A stretch of 15,437 bases of DNA from Anaerolineales bacterium UBA6663 (GCA_002455335.1 DKKP01000005.1:12659-28095), one strand, 5' to 3'. Counted from the first letter of the stretch, positions 6,861 to 13,319 are shown. Made by a program: numbers and translations. The notes: generated from the letters alone by a model not told the origin.

Positions 6861-6866
6861 AGTGTA
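6861..6866 (-). promoter_or_regulatory. -10-like TACACT exactly 6 nt before the GNAT start (leaderless candidate)
   Basis: The minus strand reads TACACT, GGGCTC, ATG. It matches TATAAT at four of six positions including the key TA and final T. The same 6-nt distance appears at two other genes on this strand. No -35 hexamer is seen. Confidence 0.35.
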
Positions 6867-6886
6867 CGACCGGGTGGCGCGTCGTT

Positions 6887-6950
6887 GGTTAGAAAAACCC
6901 GGCGGATTTTCCGAAGGCGATTTCTAGAACGCTTGATTTTCCAAGAAATC
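6887..6950. repeat. Cluster of short direct and inverted repeats in the divergent GNAT / C39 control region
   Basis: This AT-richer stretch holds a direct repeat GATTTTCC (6905-6912 and 6935-6942, 30 bp apart, about three helical turns). It also holds a perfect 7-bp inverted repeat GATTTCT (6919-6925) and AGAAATC (6944-6950), and one copy of GGTTAGAA (6887-6894) whose second copy (6973-6980) overlaps the -10 of the plus-strand promoter. The arrangement looks like binding sites for a regulator of the C39 gene, the GNAT gene or both. The regulator is unknown. Confidence 0.4.
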
Positions 6951-6952
6951 CA

Positions 6953-6981
6953 TTGACACCTGTCAGGTCCAAGGTTAGAAC
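6953..6981 (+). promoter_or_regulatory. Sigma-70-type promoter for the C39/TPR gene, with a dyad over the -35
   Basis: A perfect TTGACA (6953-6958), a 17-bp spacer and TAGAAC (6976-6981, four of six matches) make one of the two best promoters in the window. The -35 is embedded in the dyad TGACA-CC-TGTCA (6954-6965), so a dimeric repressor could compete with RNA polymerase there. Transcription would start near 6988, leaving a leader of about 37 nt. Confidence 0.55.
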
Positions 6982-7010
6982 CATGCCGGCAGGTTCCCGG
7001 GGCTTGGCGG

Positions 7011-7016
7011 TAAAAT
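7011..7016 (+). promoter_or_regulatory. Second -10-like TAAAAT close to the C39/TPR start
   Basis: TAAAAT ends 9 nt before the ATG at 7026 and matches TATAAT at five of six positions. It could give a nearly leaderless transcript, which would explain why the gene has no visible Shine-Dalgarno. No -35 is paired with it, so the promoter at 6953-6981 may be the real one. Confidence 0.3.
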
Positions 7017-7025
7017 CTACCCCTT

Positions 7026-8375
7026 ATGCGCAAGCGTCGTGTCGCCTCCCCGTGGCCTCTGGCCATCGCCGCCCTGATCGTGGGCTTGTTGCTGTTGATT
7101 TCGGTCGCCGGGCTCTACCTGTATCAGACCAGCGACGCCGTGTTCTTCCGCGTCCAGCAGGCCCAGGCCGATCTCTACGCGGCGATCAATCCCCAGGCCG
7201 AGAACCTCCCGACGGCCGTGGCCGGGGCCACGCGCATTGCGCCACGCACGCCCGGCGTTGACCCAGAGCTCGCCAGCGACCTGGCCGGCGGGTTGCCCGC
7301 CAGCACGGCCACGCCGCCGGCCCCCACAGCCAGCCCGACCCTCGGACCAACAGCGACACCTTCGTTTACGCCCACGCCCAGTCCATCGCCCACGCCGCTC
7401 CCTGCAAAGGTCGAGTTGGGTGACTTTCGCTATGAAGCGCAGAAGTTCAACAACTGCGGCCCGGCCTCGCTTGCCGTCAACCTGAGCTACTGGGGCTGGG
7501 TGGGCACCCAGGACGACACAGCCGCGGTGATGAAGCCCAACCGCGAAGATAAAAACGTCTCGCCGATCGAGCTGTACAACTACGTCTCGACCATCGGCTT
7601 CAACGCCTATATCCGCAACAACGGCACTGTCGAGCTCCTCAAGCGCTTCATCGCCGCCGGTTATCCCGTCCTGGTCGAGAAGGGCCTGCAATGCGGGCCC
7701 GACGAGGGCACCCGCTGCGAAGGCTGGTTCGGGCACTACTCGGTCTTCAGCGGCTACGACGACAGCCGCCGCGTCTTCATCATCCAGGATACGTTCCGCG
7801 GCGCCAACAAGACCGTGGGCTATGACGAACTCATGACGCTCTGGCGCTCGTTTAACTACAACTACACGGTCGTGTTCCCGCAATCGCCCGAGCGCGAGGC
7901 CGAGGTCGTGCAGTTGCTCGGCAACGCAGTAGATCTCGAGGTCAACTACGACGAGGCATTGGCCCGCGCCCGGGTCGATGTGGCCGATACGGCGCTCAAG
8001 AACCAGGACCTGGCGTTTGCCTGGTTCAACGTCGGCACAAACCTGCATTACACCCAAGACTACGCGGGCGCGGCCGAGGCCTACGACAGGTCGCGCGAAT
8101 ACGGCCTGCCCAAGCGTATGCTGTGGTATCAGTTCGGCCCCTACCGCGCGTACTACTTCACCGGCCGTTATCAGGATGTGATCGACCTGGCCACCGCCGC
8201 CATCAATGCCACGCCCAACCCTGGCCTCGAGGAGGCCTACTACTGGCGCGGTCAGGCCTATGAGGCGCTCGGCGAGTATACAAAGGCCATCGAGGATTAC
8301 CGCACATCGCTGCTCAAGCGCCCCGGCTACAAGCTGCCCACCGACGGCCTCGCGCGGCTCGGCGCCGCCCCCTGA
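7026..8375 (+). CDS. Membrane-anchored C39-like cysteine peptidase with C-terminal TPR repeats
   Basis: A 449-residue protein. Residues 11-33 are a membrane anchor after a basic start, placing the rest outside the membrane. A Thr/Pro/Ser-rich spacer (about 92-127) resembles linkers in the other exported proteins here. The Peptidase_C39_2-type domain (about 130-285) has its Cys in NNCGPASL (C144), the His in GHYSVFSGYDD (H237) and an Asp in IIQDTF (D255), a complete papain-like triad. C-terminal helices from about 330 form TPR-like repeats (WFNVGTNLHYTQDYAGAAEAY; AYYWRGQAYEALGEYTKAIEDY), probably for protein binding. C39 relatives often cut leader peptides at double-glycine sites within ABC exporters, but this one has no transporter domain and faces outward, so the substrate is unknown. 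No Shine-Dalgarno is seen. The long minus-strand frame across it is a shadow. Confidence 0.92.
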   Translation: MRKRRVASPWPLAIAALIVGLLLLISVAGLYLYQTSDAVFFRVQQAQADLYAAINPQAENLPTAVAGATRIAPRTPGVDPELASDLAGGLPASTATPPAPTASPTLGPTATPSFTPTPSPSPTPLPAKVELGDFRYEAQKFNNCGPASLAVNLSYWGWVGTQDDTAAVMKPNREDKNVSPIELYNYVSTIGFNAYIRNNGTVELLKRFIAAGYPVLVEKGLQCGPDEGTRCEGWFGHYSVFSGYDDSRRVFIIQDTFRGANKTVGYDELMTLWRSFNYNYTVVFPQSPEREAEVVQLLGNAVDLEVNYDEALARARVDVADTALKNQDLAFAWFNVGTNLHYTQDYAGAAEAYDRSREYGLPKRMLWYQFGPYRAYYFTGRYQDVIDLATAAINATPNPGLEEAYYWRGQAYEALGEYTKAIEDYRTSLLKRPGYKLPTDGLARLGAAP

Positions 8376-8426
8376 GTTCACCGCATCCCCTCGCCTGATT
8401 CCGTTGTACGATGAAGAGGTGAACTC
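8374..8426 (+). repeat. 9-bp inverted repeat just after the C39/TPR gene
   Basis: Perfect arms GAGTTCACC (8374-8382) and GGTGAACTC (8418-8426) are separated by 35 bases. The left arm overlaps the TGA stop codon at 8373-8375. It could be a long-loop terminator for the C39 gene or an operator bracketing a start signal for the next operon. No U-tract follows, so a standard intrinsic terminator is not shown. Confidence 0.3.
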
Positions 8427-8483
8427 CTGCTGCGCGCACATCCCCGGGCGCGCGGCCCTGACTGCGTGCGAATCCGTGGTCGC

Positions 8484-8502
8484 CGGTCGCCAGCGCCGAC
8501 CG
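8484..8502 (+). repeat. Small hairpin in the leader of the cytidylate-kinase-like gene
   Basis: CGGTCG (8484-8489) pairs with CGACCG (8497-8502) around a 7-nt loop, about 40 nt before the Shine-Dalgarno of the gene at 8558. It has no U-tract. It may simply be chance in GC-rich DNA. Confidence 0.2.
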
Positions 8503-8557
8503 ACGATGCACCCCCCCATCCCCGCGGGCGCGAACCGATGCGGAAAGGAGTCGCACC

Positions 8558-9226
8558 ATGTCCGCGATCACCATCTCACGCGAGATCGGTAGCCAGGGCG
8601 ATGAGATCGCCGCGCAGGTGGCTCTGGCCCTCGGCCATCACCTTGTCGATCGCCGATTTATCGGTTCGATCTTGAGCCAGTATGGTCTCGTCGAGTTCGA
8701 CCAGGAGTACCAGACACTGCCCGGCTTCTGGCAACGGTTCGACGCGCAACGTGAGCAACGCCGCGACCAGATGGTCGCCATGCTCAATCAGGTCATCCAG
8801 GCCGTGGCTCGCCATGGCAACGTCGTGATCGTCGGGCGCAGCGGCTATGTGGTGCTGGCCGGGTTCGCCGATGTGTTGCACGTGCGCCTGCAGGCGCCGC
8901 AGGCGGTGCGGATCGCCCGGGTGGCCGTCTCTCAGGGGCTTTCCGCAGCACAGGCCGAGGACGCCGTACAAACCAGTGACCTGGTCCGCGCGACCTTCGT
9001 CGAGGATTTCTACGACGTCTCCTGGGAGGCCATCCACGCCTTCGATTTGATCATCAACACGGGCCAGATCGCGCCGCAGCGGGCCGTGGCCTGGATCTGC
9101 GATGCCGCCCGGGATCTCAAGCGCGCGCCCGAGCTCGGCCGACCGACCCTGGGCACTCTGAGCGTCGATCCTGTGTTAGGTGCCGCGGTCGCTGAGGCGT
9201 TACACTGTGAGCGCGTCCATGCGTAG
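8558..9226 (+). CDS. Cytidylate-kinase-like family protein (P-loop nucleoside monophosphate kinase fold)
   Basis: A 222-residue protein starting MSAITISREIGSQGDEIA. The ITISREIGSxG pattern marks the cytidylate-kinase-like family (PF13189 type). Its nucleotide loop is G11-S-Q-G-D and lacks the Gly-Lys-Ser/Thr of true cytidylate kinases; relatives usually read GSGGREIA, so even the second Gly is replaced here by Gln. A second family landmark, VVIVGRSGYVVL, lies near residues 90-101, and HVRLQAP follows as in NMP kinases. Phosphate transfer to CMP is therefore unproven. It might bind a nucleotide as a regulator. The start is set by an excellent GGAAAGGAG 7 nt before the ATG. It is the first gene of a set with two membrane proteins (47-nt and 1-nt gaps), closed by a hairpin terminator, which hints at a membrane-linked role. 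Confidence 0.88.
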   Translation: MSAITISREIGSQGDEIAAQVALALGHHLVDRRFIGSILSQYGLVEFDQEYQTLPGFWQRFDAQREQRRDQMVAMLNQVIQAVARHGNVVIVGRSGYVVLAGFADVLHVRLQAPQAVRIARVAVSQGLSAAQAEDAVQTSDLVRATFVEDFYDVSWEAIHAFDLIINTGQIAPQRAVAWICDAARDLKRAPELGRPTLGTLSVDPVLGAAVAEALHCERVHA

Positions 9227-9274
9227 GGCCGGCGGACGCCCGCATAGCTTTCAGGTCCAGGGTGGGGGATAGCA

Positions 9275-10087
9275 ATGACGAGCCAGATCGATTTGACGTC
9301 CGTCCGACGCCTGCTGCGGTTCCCGTTCGCCGGGTCAGGGGCCACAAACCAGTTCGTGCTGGGAGCCGCGATCCTGGTGGTCGGCGCGTTTGTGCCGATC
9401 CTGCCGGGGCTTTTCGTGGCGGGTTATCTGTTGCGTGTCATGCGGGACGCGATCGAGGATGAGCCATTGGGCATGCCGGCCTGGACGGACTGGGGCGAAT
9501 TGCTTGTCGATGGGCTAAAGGCAACGCTCGCCGCGTGGATCTATCTGCTCCCGGGCCTCGTCGCGTTCATGGCCGGCATGATCGCGTACTTTGTCGCCGT
9601 GCCGCTCTCGATCGGGTTCGGTTCGCGCCCAGGCTCGGGCGGCGACGGGGCCTTCGTGCTCCTCCTGTTCGCCGGCATGGGACTGATGTTCCTGGGGATG
9701 TCGATCGGATCGTTTCTGTCGCTTGTGGCCAGCGTACCGCTCCCTGTCGCGCTGGCACGCCTCGCCGCCGAACGCCGGTTCGGGGCTGCCTTCCAGTTCG
9801 GGGCGATCCATCGGACGATCCGGGCCGATGCGTGGGGGTACCTCGCTGCCTGGGTGTTGCTATTCGGTGTCGGTGGGCTGGCGTATGTGGCGTACGTGGC
9901 GATCTACTTCACCTGGATCCTGTGTTTCATCGCGCCTTTTCTCTTGCTGCCCATGTACTTCTACGCGCTCCTGGTCGCGGCCGCGGCGTTTGGGTGCTTC
10001 TATCGCGAAAGCCTTTCAGCGACCGCGTTGGCCGCGACCCCGGTAACAGAGGAGGCCGCGCCAGGGCAGGCCGTCGCGGAGGTGTGA
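9275..10087 (+). CDS. DUF4013 family multi-pass membrane protein
   Basis: A 270-residue membrane protein of unknown function. The signature GYLLRVMRDAIEDE, followed by MPAWTDWGELLVDGLKA (about residues 49-88), matches the DUF4013 pattern of a polar segment ending in Trp-Asp-Trp-Gly between membrane helices. Hydrophobic segments lie at about 28-52, 88-114, 125-160, 190-210 and 212-240, so four to six membrane helices are likely. The C-terminal tail (about 245-270) is soluble and Ala/Glu/Thr-rich. A G-rich stretch (GGTGGGGGA) about 5-12 nt before the ATG can serve as a ribosome site. It follows the kinase-like gene by 48 bases and is followed after 1 base by another membrane protein. Confidence 0.88.
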   Translation: MTSQIDLTSVRRLLRFPFAGSGATNQFVLGAAILVVGAFVPILPGLFVAGYLLRVMRDAIEDEPLGMPAWTDWGELLVDGLKATLAAWIYLLPGLVAFMAGMIAYFVAVPLSIGFGSRPGSGGDGAFVLLLFAGMGLMFLGMSIGSFLSLVASVPLPVALARLAAERRFGAAFQFGAIHRTIRADAWGYLAAWVLLFGVGGLAYVAYVAIYFTWILCFIAPFLLLPMYFYALLVAAAAFGCFYRESLSATALAATPVTEEAAPGQAVAEV

Positions 10088-10088
10088 G

Positions 10089-10619
10089 ATGACCCGTTGG
10101 GTGCCCTCAACGCAGACCTCGGCCTGGGTTGCGCTCCTCGCCGGGGTCCTGCCGCTCTGGCTGCTCGGGTTGGCGGTGTCGCTTGAGGGTTTCCCGGCGC
10201 CGCCCGTCCCACCGGTCGTCGGCCTCACGGCGTTCTTGCTGGCGCTGATCCTGGGAGGCGTGGCGCTGTGGCGCGGCTGGCTGCGGCCGGAGATCGCGGT
10301 CATCGGCCTCTTCCCCTTGCTGCTGGTGCCGTTGTTCGACGAGATCACGACGACCTACAAAACGCCGTTCATCTTTGCCTGTGCCGCGCTCCTCTCGGCC
10401 GCCATCGGCGGCTTGCAGGCGGCACGGCTGCCTCGTGTCTGGCAGGGCGCGCTGCTCCTCGCTGCAGCCGTGTTGACCCTGGCCCTGGCCGGGCACGCCG
10501 TCGCCAACTTCTGGGATCTGACCGCCCGGCTCGGCTATCACGAGTGCTTCCCGGATGCGTTTGGGTGCGCGCCGCTCCCGGCCGATGCGCCGCCCTGGTG
10601 GGCTCTGTTTTTGTTCTGA
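10089..10619 (+). CDS. Small four-helix membrane protein, unrecognised
   Basis: A 176-residue protein with about four hydrophobic helices (roughly 12-31, 42-61, 68-83 and 92-105/118-138). Its C-terminal soluble segment contains two cysteines (HECFPDAFGCAPLPADAPPWW), which could form a disulfide if it faces outside. I do not recognise the family. Its start lies 1 nt after the stop of the DUF4013 gene, and a clear GGAGGT overlaps the end of that gene, so the two are translationally coupled and probably work together. A strong hairpin follows the stop by about 30 nt. Confidence 0.82.
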   Translation: MTRWVPSTQTSAWVALLAGVLPLWLLGLAVSLEGFPAPPVPPVVGLTAFLLALILGGVALWRGWLRPEIAVIGLFPLLLVPLFDEITTTYKTPFIFACAALLSAAIGGLQAARLPRVWQGALLLAAAVLTLALAGHAVANFWDLTARLGYHECFPDAFGCAPLPADAPPWWALFLF

Positions 10620-10650
10620 GGGATCGATCGCCGAGCGCCGCTGCAGCGAA

Positions 10651-10678
10651 CTGGGCCGGAGACATCTCTCCGGCCCAG
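10651..10678. terminator. Bidirectional hairpin terminator between convergent genes
   Basis: CTGGGCCGGAGA (10651-10662) and TCTCCGGCCCAG (10667-10678) form a perfect 12-bp stem with a 4-nt loop. It lies between the ends of convergent genes (10619 plus strand, 10702 minus strand), the expected place for a shared terminator. No U-tract follows on either strand, so it may act as a U-less or factor-assisted terminator, or as a 3' end stabiliser. Confidence 0.7.
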
Positions 10679-10701
10679 GCTGTGCGAGCAGCCGGCCGCC
10701 C

Positions 10702-11094
10702 TTACGGGATTTGATCCAACTCGCTCTGAAATGTGGGATCGTCGGCGACGCCATTCAGCAATCCGCCGAGCAGATCGTCCAACGCGGCGCCGCTCGTGTC
10801 GCTCTGAATCACGGTCGCGGTCGGCGCAGGTGCCGTTGCGGCGGGCGCCGTCGGGGCTGTCGCGTCGGTCGGGAAAGGGGTGGGAGCGGCTGCCGCCGTG
10901 TTCACGGGGGCGGCTATCGGCTCAACGGCCTGCGCGGGCGCCTCGGTCGGTGCGGTCACTGGCGCTGCTGCAGTGAACGTGGCTGCCGGCGGCGCTTCAT
11001 CGCCGTTGGGGCGCAAGCGACCACAACCGGTCGCAAACGCGGCAATCGATACCCACAGGAAGAGCACAGGCCAGGATTGAGTTCGTGTTTTCAT
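10702..11094 (-). CDS. Small Ala/Thr/Pro-rich lipoprotein, function unknown
   Basis: A 130-residue predicted lipoprotein. A basic start (MKTRTQ) and a hydrophobic core lead to the lipobox FATGC with the lipidated cysteine at C24. Residues 35-100 are an unstructured spacer of Ala, Pro and Thr, and the last 30 residues (ALDDLLGGLLNGVADDPTFQSELDQI) form the only likely folded or binding part. I do not recognise a family. AAGGT 6 nt before the ATG supports the start. It lies downstream of the secreted helical protein on the same strand, separated by an 80-nt gap filled by a long hairpin, so the two may share a transcript with unequal expression. Confidence 0.75.
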   Translation of the reverse strand: MKTRTQSWPVLFLWVSIAAFATGCGRLRPNGDEAPPAATFTAAAPVTAPTEAPAQAVEPIAAPVNTAAAAPTPFPTDATAPTAPAATAPAPTATVIQSDTSGAALDDLLGGLLNGVADDPTFQSELDQIP

Positions 11095-11109
11095 AATGAG
11101 ACCTTGCGT

Positions 11110-11146
11110 GACGAACGGGGTCCCGTGTCACGGGGCCCCGTTCGTC
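11110..11146 (-). repeat. 37-bp near-perfect palindrome between two secreted-protein genes
   Basis: Arms 11110-11127 and 11129-11146 are 18 bp each and match at 17 positions, with a single central base. On the minus strand this hairpin follows the secreted-protein gene (stop at 11175) and ends only a few bases before the AAGGT ribosome site of the lipoprotein gene. With no U-tract, it is more likely an attenuator, an mRNA stability or processing element, or a protein-binding dyad than a plain terminator. Confidence 0.6.
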
Positions 11147-11174
11147 CTGGAACAGGTGTGTCTGCTGCGTTCGA

Positions 11175-11729
11175 TCAGGGCTCGACGGTCAGGCCATTGG
11201 CCTCGCGAAAGTCTTTGACCGCCTGGCGCAGCGTGAAGGTGGCGTTGTAGATCCGCACCCGGGCCTGACCGAGGGCCGAGCCTGCATCGGCCAGCGTCAG
11301 CCGCGCCGCAGGCACATCCGTGACCTTGCCCGCGTCGTCGAAGCCGCTGTGCGTGTTGAGCACCGTCACGGCCTGATCGTGAAAGACGCGCGCCTCGGCG
11401 ATTTGCGTCTTGTACGAGGCCAGCGCGGCTTCCAGCGCGCTTGTGTCGAGCCCGGCGGCCTTTTTCTCGTCGATGTACGCCTGGGTTGTCGCGGCGGCTT
11501 CATCCGCACGCGCCAGGTTATCGGCCTGGCCTTCGCTCCAGTTGACCGCACGCTGGTACAGGCGCTCGAGGCGCTGCTGCCGGATCTCGGGCCGGGTCAG
11601 CTCCGACGGCGTCGACGTCGGGCCATCCTGCGCATAGGCCGGGGTGACGTTGACGATCACGAGGCCGAGCGCCAGCGCGCCGGTGGCCAGACCGGTCAGA
11701 AGTTTGCGGGAGAGCGGATTGAGGTTCAT
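11175..11729 (-). CDS. Secreted alpha-helical protein, function unknown
   Basis: A 184-residue protein. The N-terminus (MNLNPLSRKLLTGL, then a hydrophobic stretch to TPAYAQD) is a clear signal peptide with probable cleavage after AYA at residue 33. The mature part is almost all helix: a region rich in Arg/Leu/Gln (RPEIRQQRLERLYQRAV), then Ala/Glu/Lys heptad-like segments (ARADEAAATTQAYIDEKKA; ALEAALASYKTQIAEARVF) and a final FTLRQAVKDFREANG. This suggests a helical bundle or coiled coil on the cell surface. I recognise no catalytic motif or named family. An upstream in-frame start at 11906 is rejected because AAGGAG lies 9 nt before this ATG and the signal peptide begins exactly here. It is divergent from murJ, and a lipoprotein gene follows after a hairpin. 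Confidence 0.82.
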   Translation of the reverse strand: MNLNPLSRKLLTGLATGALALGLVIVNVTPAYAQDGPTSTPSELTRPEIRQQRLERLYQRAVNWSEGQADNLARADEAAATTQAYIDEKKAAGLDTSALEAALASYKTQIAEARVFHDQAVTVLNTHSGFDDAGKVTDVPAARLTLADAGSALGQARVRIYNATFTLRQAVKDFREANGLTVEP

Positions 11730-11738
11730 GGGTGTGTG

Positions 11739-11744
11739 CTCCTT
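11739..11744 (-). promoter_or_regulatory. Ribosome binding site deciding the secreted-protein start
   Basis: AAGGAG on the minus strand, 9 nt before the ATG at 11729, immediately ahead of the signal peptide. It rules out the longer in-frame start at 11906, which would also overlap murJ. Confidence 0.65.
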
Positions 11745-11814
11745 GTGTATGCGACCTTGAACACAGGGTAGGTCTCGGCTGTCAGCGGCGTTCGGTGAGG
11801 ATGTAAGAGCCGTG

Positions 11815-11837
11815 TAAACTGCTGGGACGCCAAGGAG
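11815..11837 (+). promoter_or_regulatory. -10-like TAAACT and AAGGAG ribosome site ahead of murJ
   Basis: TAAACT (11815-11820) could be a -10 box giving a leader of about 24 nt. That leader would contain AAGGAG (11832-11837), 13 nt before the ATG, longer than the usual 5-9. The matching -35 is weak (TTCGGT, 18 bp upstream). The region from 11730 to 11850 also has to drive the divergent secreted-protein gene, for which I find no clear promoter. Confidence 0.3.
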
Positions 11838-11850
11838 TTGAATTTCCATA

Positions 11851-13224
11851 ATGAAAACCCTGTTCCGGGCCTCCCTGCTGGTCAGCGCGTTGTTCGCGAT
11901 CGACAAGGTCGTCAGCCTGGGCGCCCAGTTCCTTGTGGCGCGCGCCTACGGCGTGGGCTCCGCCCTGGATGCTTATAACGCCGCCAACAACCTGCCCGAT
12001 ACCCTCTTTTTGTTGATCTCGGGTGGGGCCCTCAATCTGGCCATGATCCCGCTGTTGCGCCAGGCACTCGAACGCGAGGGCCGGCCCGGGATCTGGCGGC
12101 TTTTTTCGCAGATCGCCAATTTTGCCTTCCTGGTGACCTTTGTGCTGGCGCTTGGCGTTTACGTCTTCGCGCCATGGCTTGTCGCCAACGTAGTGGCTCC
12201 CGATTTTGACGCGGCCCAGAAGGCCCTGACCGTGGATCTCATGCGCCTCAACCTGGCGGCACTTCTCATCTTTTCGATCAGCGGCCTGATCTCGGGCGGG
12301 CTGCAGGCGCATCAACATTTCATCCTGCCGGGGATCGCGCCGATGATGTACAGCCTTGGTCAGTTGATCGGCCTGGTCGTGCTTGGCCCGACCGGGGCGC
12401 TGGCCGAGTCGCTTGGTCGGCTGCCCGTGGTCGGCGCCCTGCTTGAGCCGGCCTTGCGCTCACTGGCGGCGGTCACGCCCGACCTCGGCGTATTTGGCCT
12501 GGCCTGGGGCGTGGTGCTCGGCGCCGGCCTCCATCTGCTGATTCAGCTGCCCGGGCTGGCTCGCTTCGGCTTTCGGTGGACGCGCGGCCTGGGCCTCGAT
12601 CGCGCAGACATGCGCGAGATGCTGATGCTCATGGGGCCGCGTGTGTTGACGATGGCCTGTGTCAGCGCGATCTTCATCGTCAACGACAATATCGCCTCGG
12701 GCCTCGAGGAGGGCGCGATCTCGGCGCTCAGCTTTGGCTGGCGCATCCAGCAGATTCCGGAGACCCTGCTCGGGACGGCACTGGGTGTGGCGCTCTTGCC
12801 GGCCTTAGCCGAGCGCGCCGCGCAGGGGCGACACGCCGAACTCACGCACATGTTGCGCCGCGCCATCGGGGTGCTGTTGTTGCTCACCCTGCCGATCACG
12901 TTGATCGGCGTCTTGCTGATGCCCTGGGTCGCCGGATTCGTGTTCGAGACGCGGGCCGGCCTGGTCGCGCTGGCGACGCAGAGCTATCTGCTCGGCCTCA
13001 TCGGGCATAGTGTCAAGGAGGCGACCACGCGCACGTTCTACGCTTACAAAGACGCGCGCACACCGCTTGCGACGGCGGCGCTCAACCTCGTGCTCTTCGC
13101 CGGGCTGAGTTGGTGGCTCACGCCGACGTATGGCCTGGCCGCCCTGGCGCTGGCGAACAGCCTTTCCTTTACTGTCGAGGCTTGCGTGCAGGCCCTCATC
13201 TTGCGTCGTCGCGGTGTGTTGTAG
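11851..13224 (+). CDS. murJ: Lipid II flippase MurJ (MviN family)
   Basis: A 457-residue multi-pass protein of the MOP superfamily that flips undecaprenyl-linked peptidoglycan precursor to the outside. The family signature near the start is clear: LVARAYGVGSALDAYNAANNLP (about 29-50), followed by SGGALNLAMIPLL. Near the C-terminus KEATTRTFYAYKDARTPLATAALN (about 390-413) matches the ALxDTRTP motif of MurJ. About 12 hydrophobic segments are visible, slightly short of the 14 helices and about 510 residues of E. coli MurJ, but typical of shorter homologues. Polar residues within membrane segments include R28 in the first helix pair and the TR/TP motif. The start is the first ATG in frame; a stop codon lies just upstream. 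It supplies lipid II for the penicillin-binding protein encoded elsewhere in the window. Other MOP flippases such as O-antigen exporters are possible but less likely. Confidence 0.9.
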   Translation: MKTLFRASLLVSALFAIDKVVSLGAQFLVARAYGVGSALDAYNAANNLPDTLFLLISGGALNLAMIPLLRQALEREGRPGIWRLFSQIANFAFLVTFVLALGVYVFAPWLVANVVAPDFDAAQKALTVDLMRLNLAALLIFSISGLISGGLQAHQHFILPGIAPMMYSLGQLIGLVVLGPTGALAESLGRLPVVGALLEPALRSLAAVTPDLGVFGLAWGVVLGAGLHLLIQLPGLARFGFRWTRGLGLDRADMREMLMLMGPRVLTMACVSAIFIVNDNIASGLEEGAISALSFGWRIQQIPETLLGTALGVALLPALAERAAQGRHAELTHMLRRAIGVLLLLTLPITLIGVLLMPWVAGFVFETRAGLVALATQSYLLGLIGHSVKEATTRTFYAYKDARTPLATAALNLVLFAGLSWWLTPTYGLAALALANSLSFTVEACVQALILRRRGVL

Positions 13225-13227
13225 GCA

Positions 13228-13243
13228 GAGCCTGGGGCGGCTC
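13228..13243 (+). terminator. Weak hairpin after murJ
   Basis: GAGCC (13228-13232) and GGCTC (13239-13243) form a 5-bp GC stem with a 6-nt loop starting 3 nt after the murJ stop codon. There is no U-tract and the stem is short, so termination is only possible. Confidence 0.25.
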
Positions 13244-13319
13244 AGACGACCTTAACCCGTCGTTGATACGGTAGAAGGGTTCAGTTGTCCTGGCCGAAAA
13301 GGGGGGAAGTCAGCGATCG

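Noticed and set aside
7017..8519. Minus-strand open frame of 500 codons, longer than the gene opposite it
   Set aside because: The plus-strand frame has a membrane anchor, a full C39 triad and TPRs. The opposite frame is Gly/Arg/Val-rich low-complexity sequence with no motif.
11730..11906. Upstream in-frame start for the secreted helical protein
   Set aside because: AAGGAG and a textbook signal peptide mark the ATG at 11729; the longer form would bury the signal peptide and overlap murJ.
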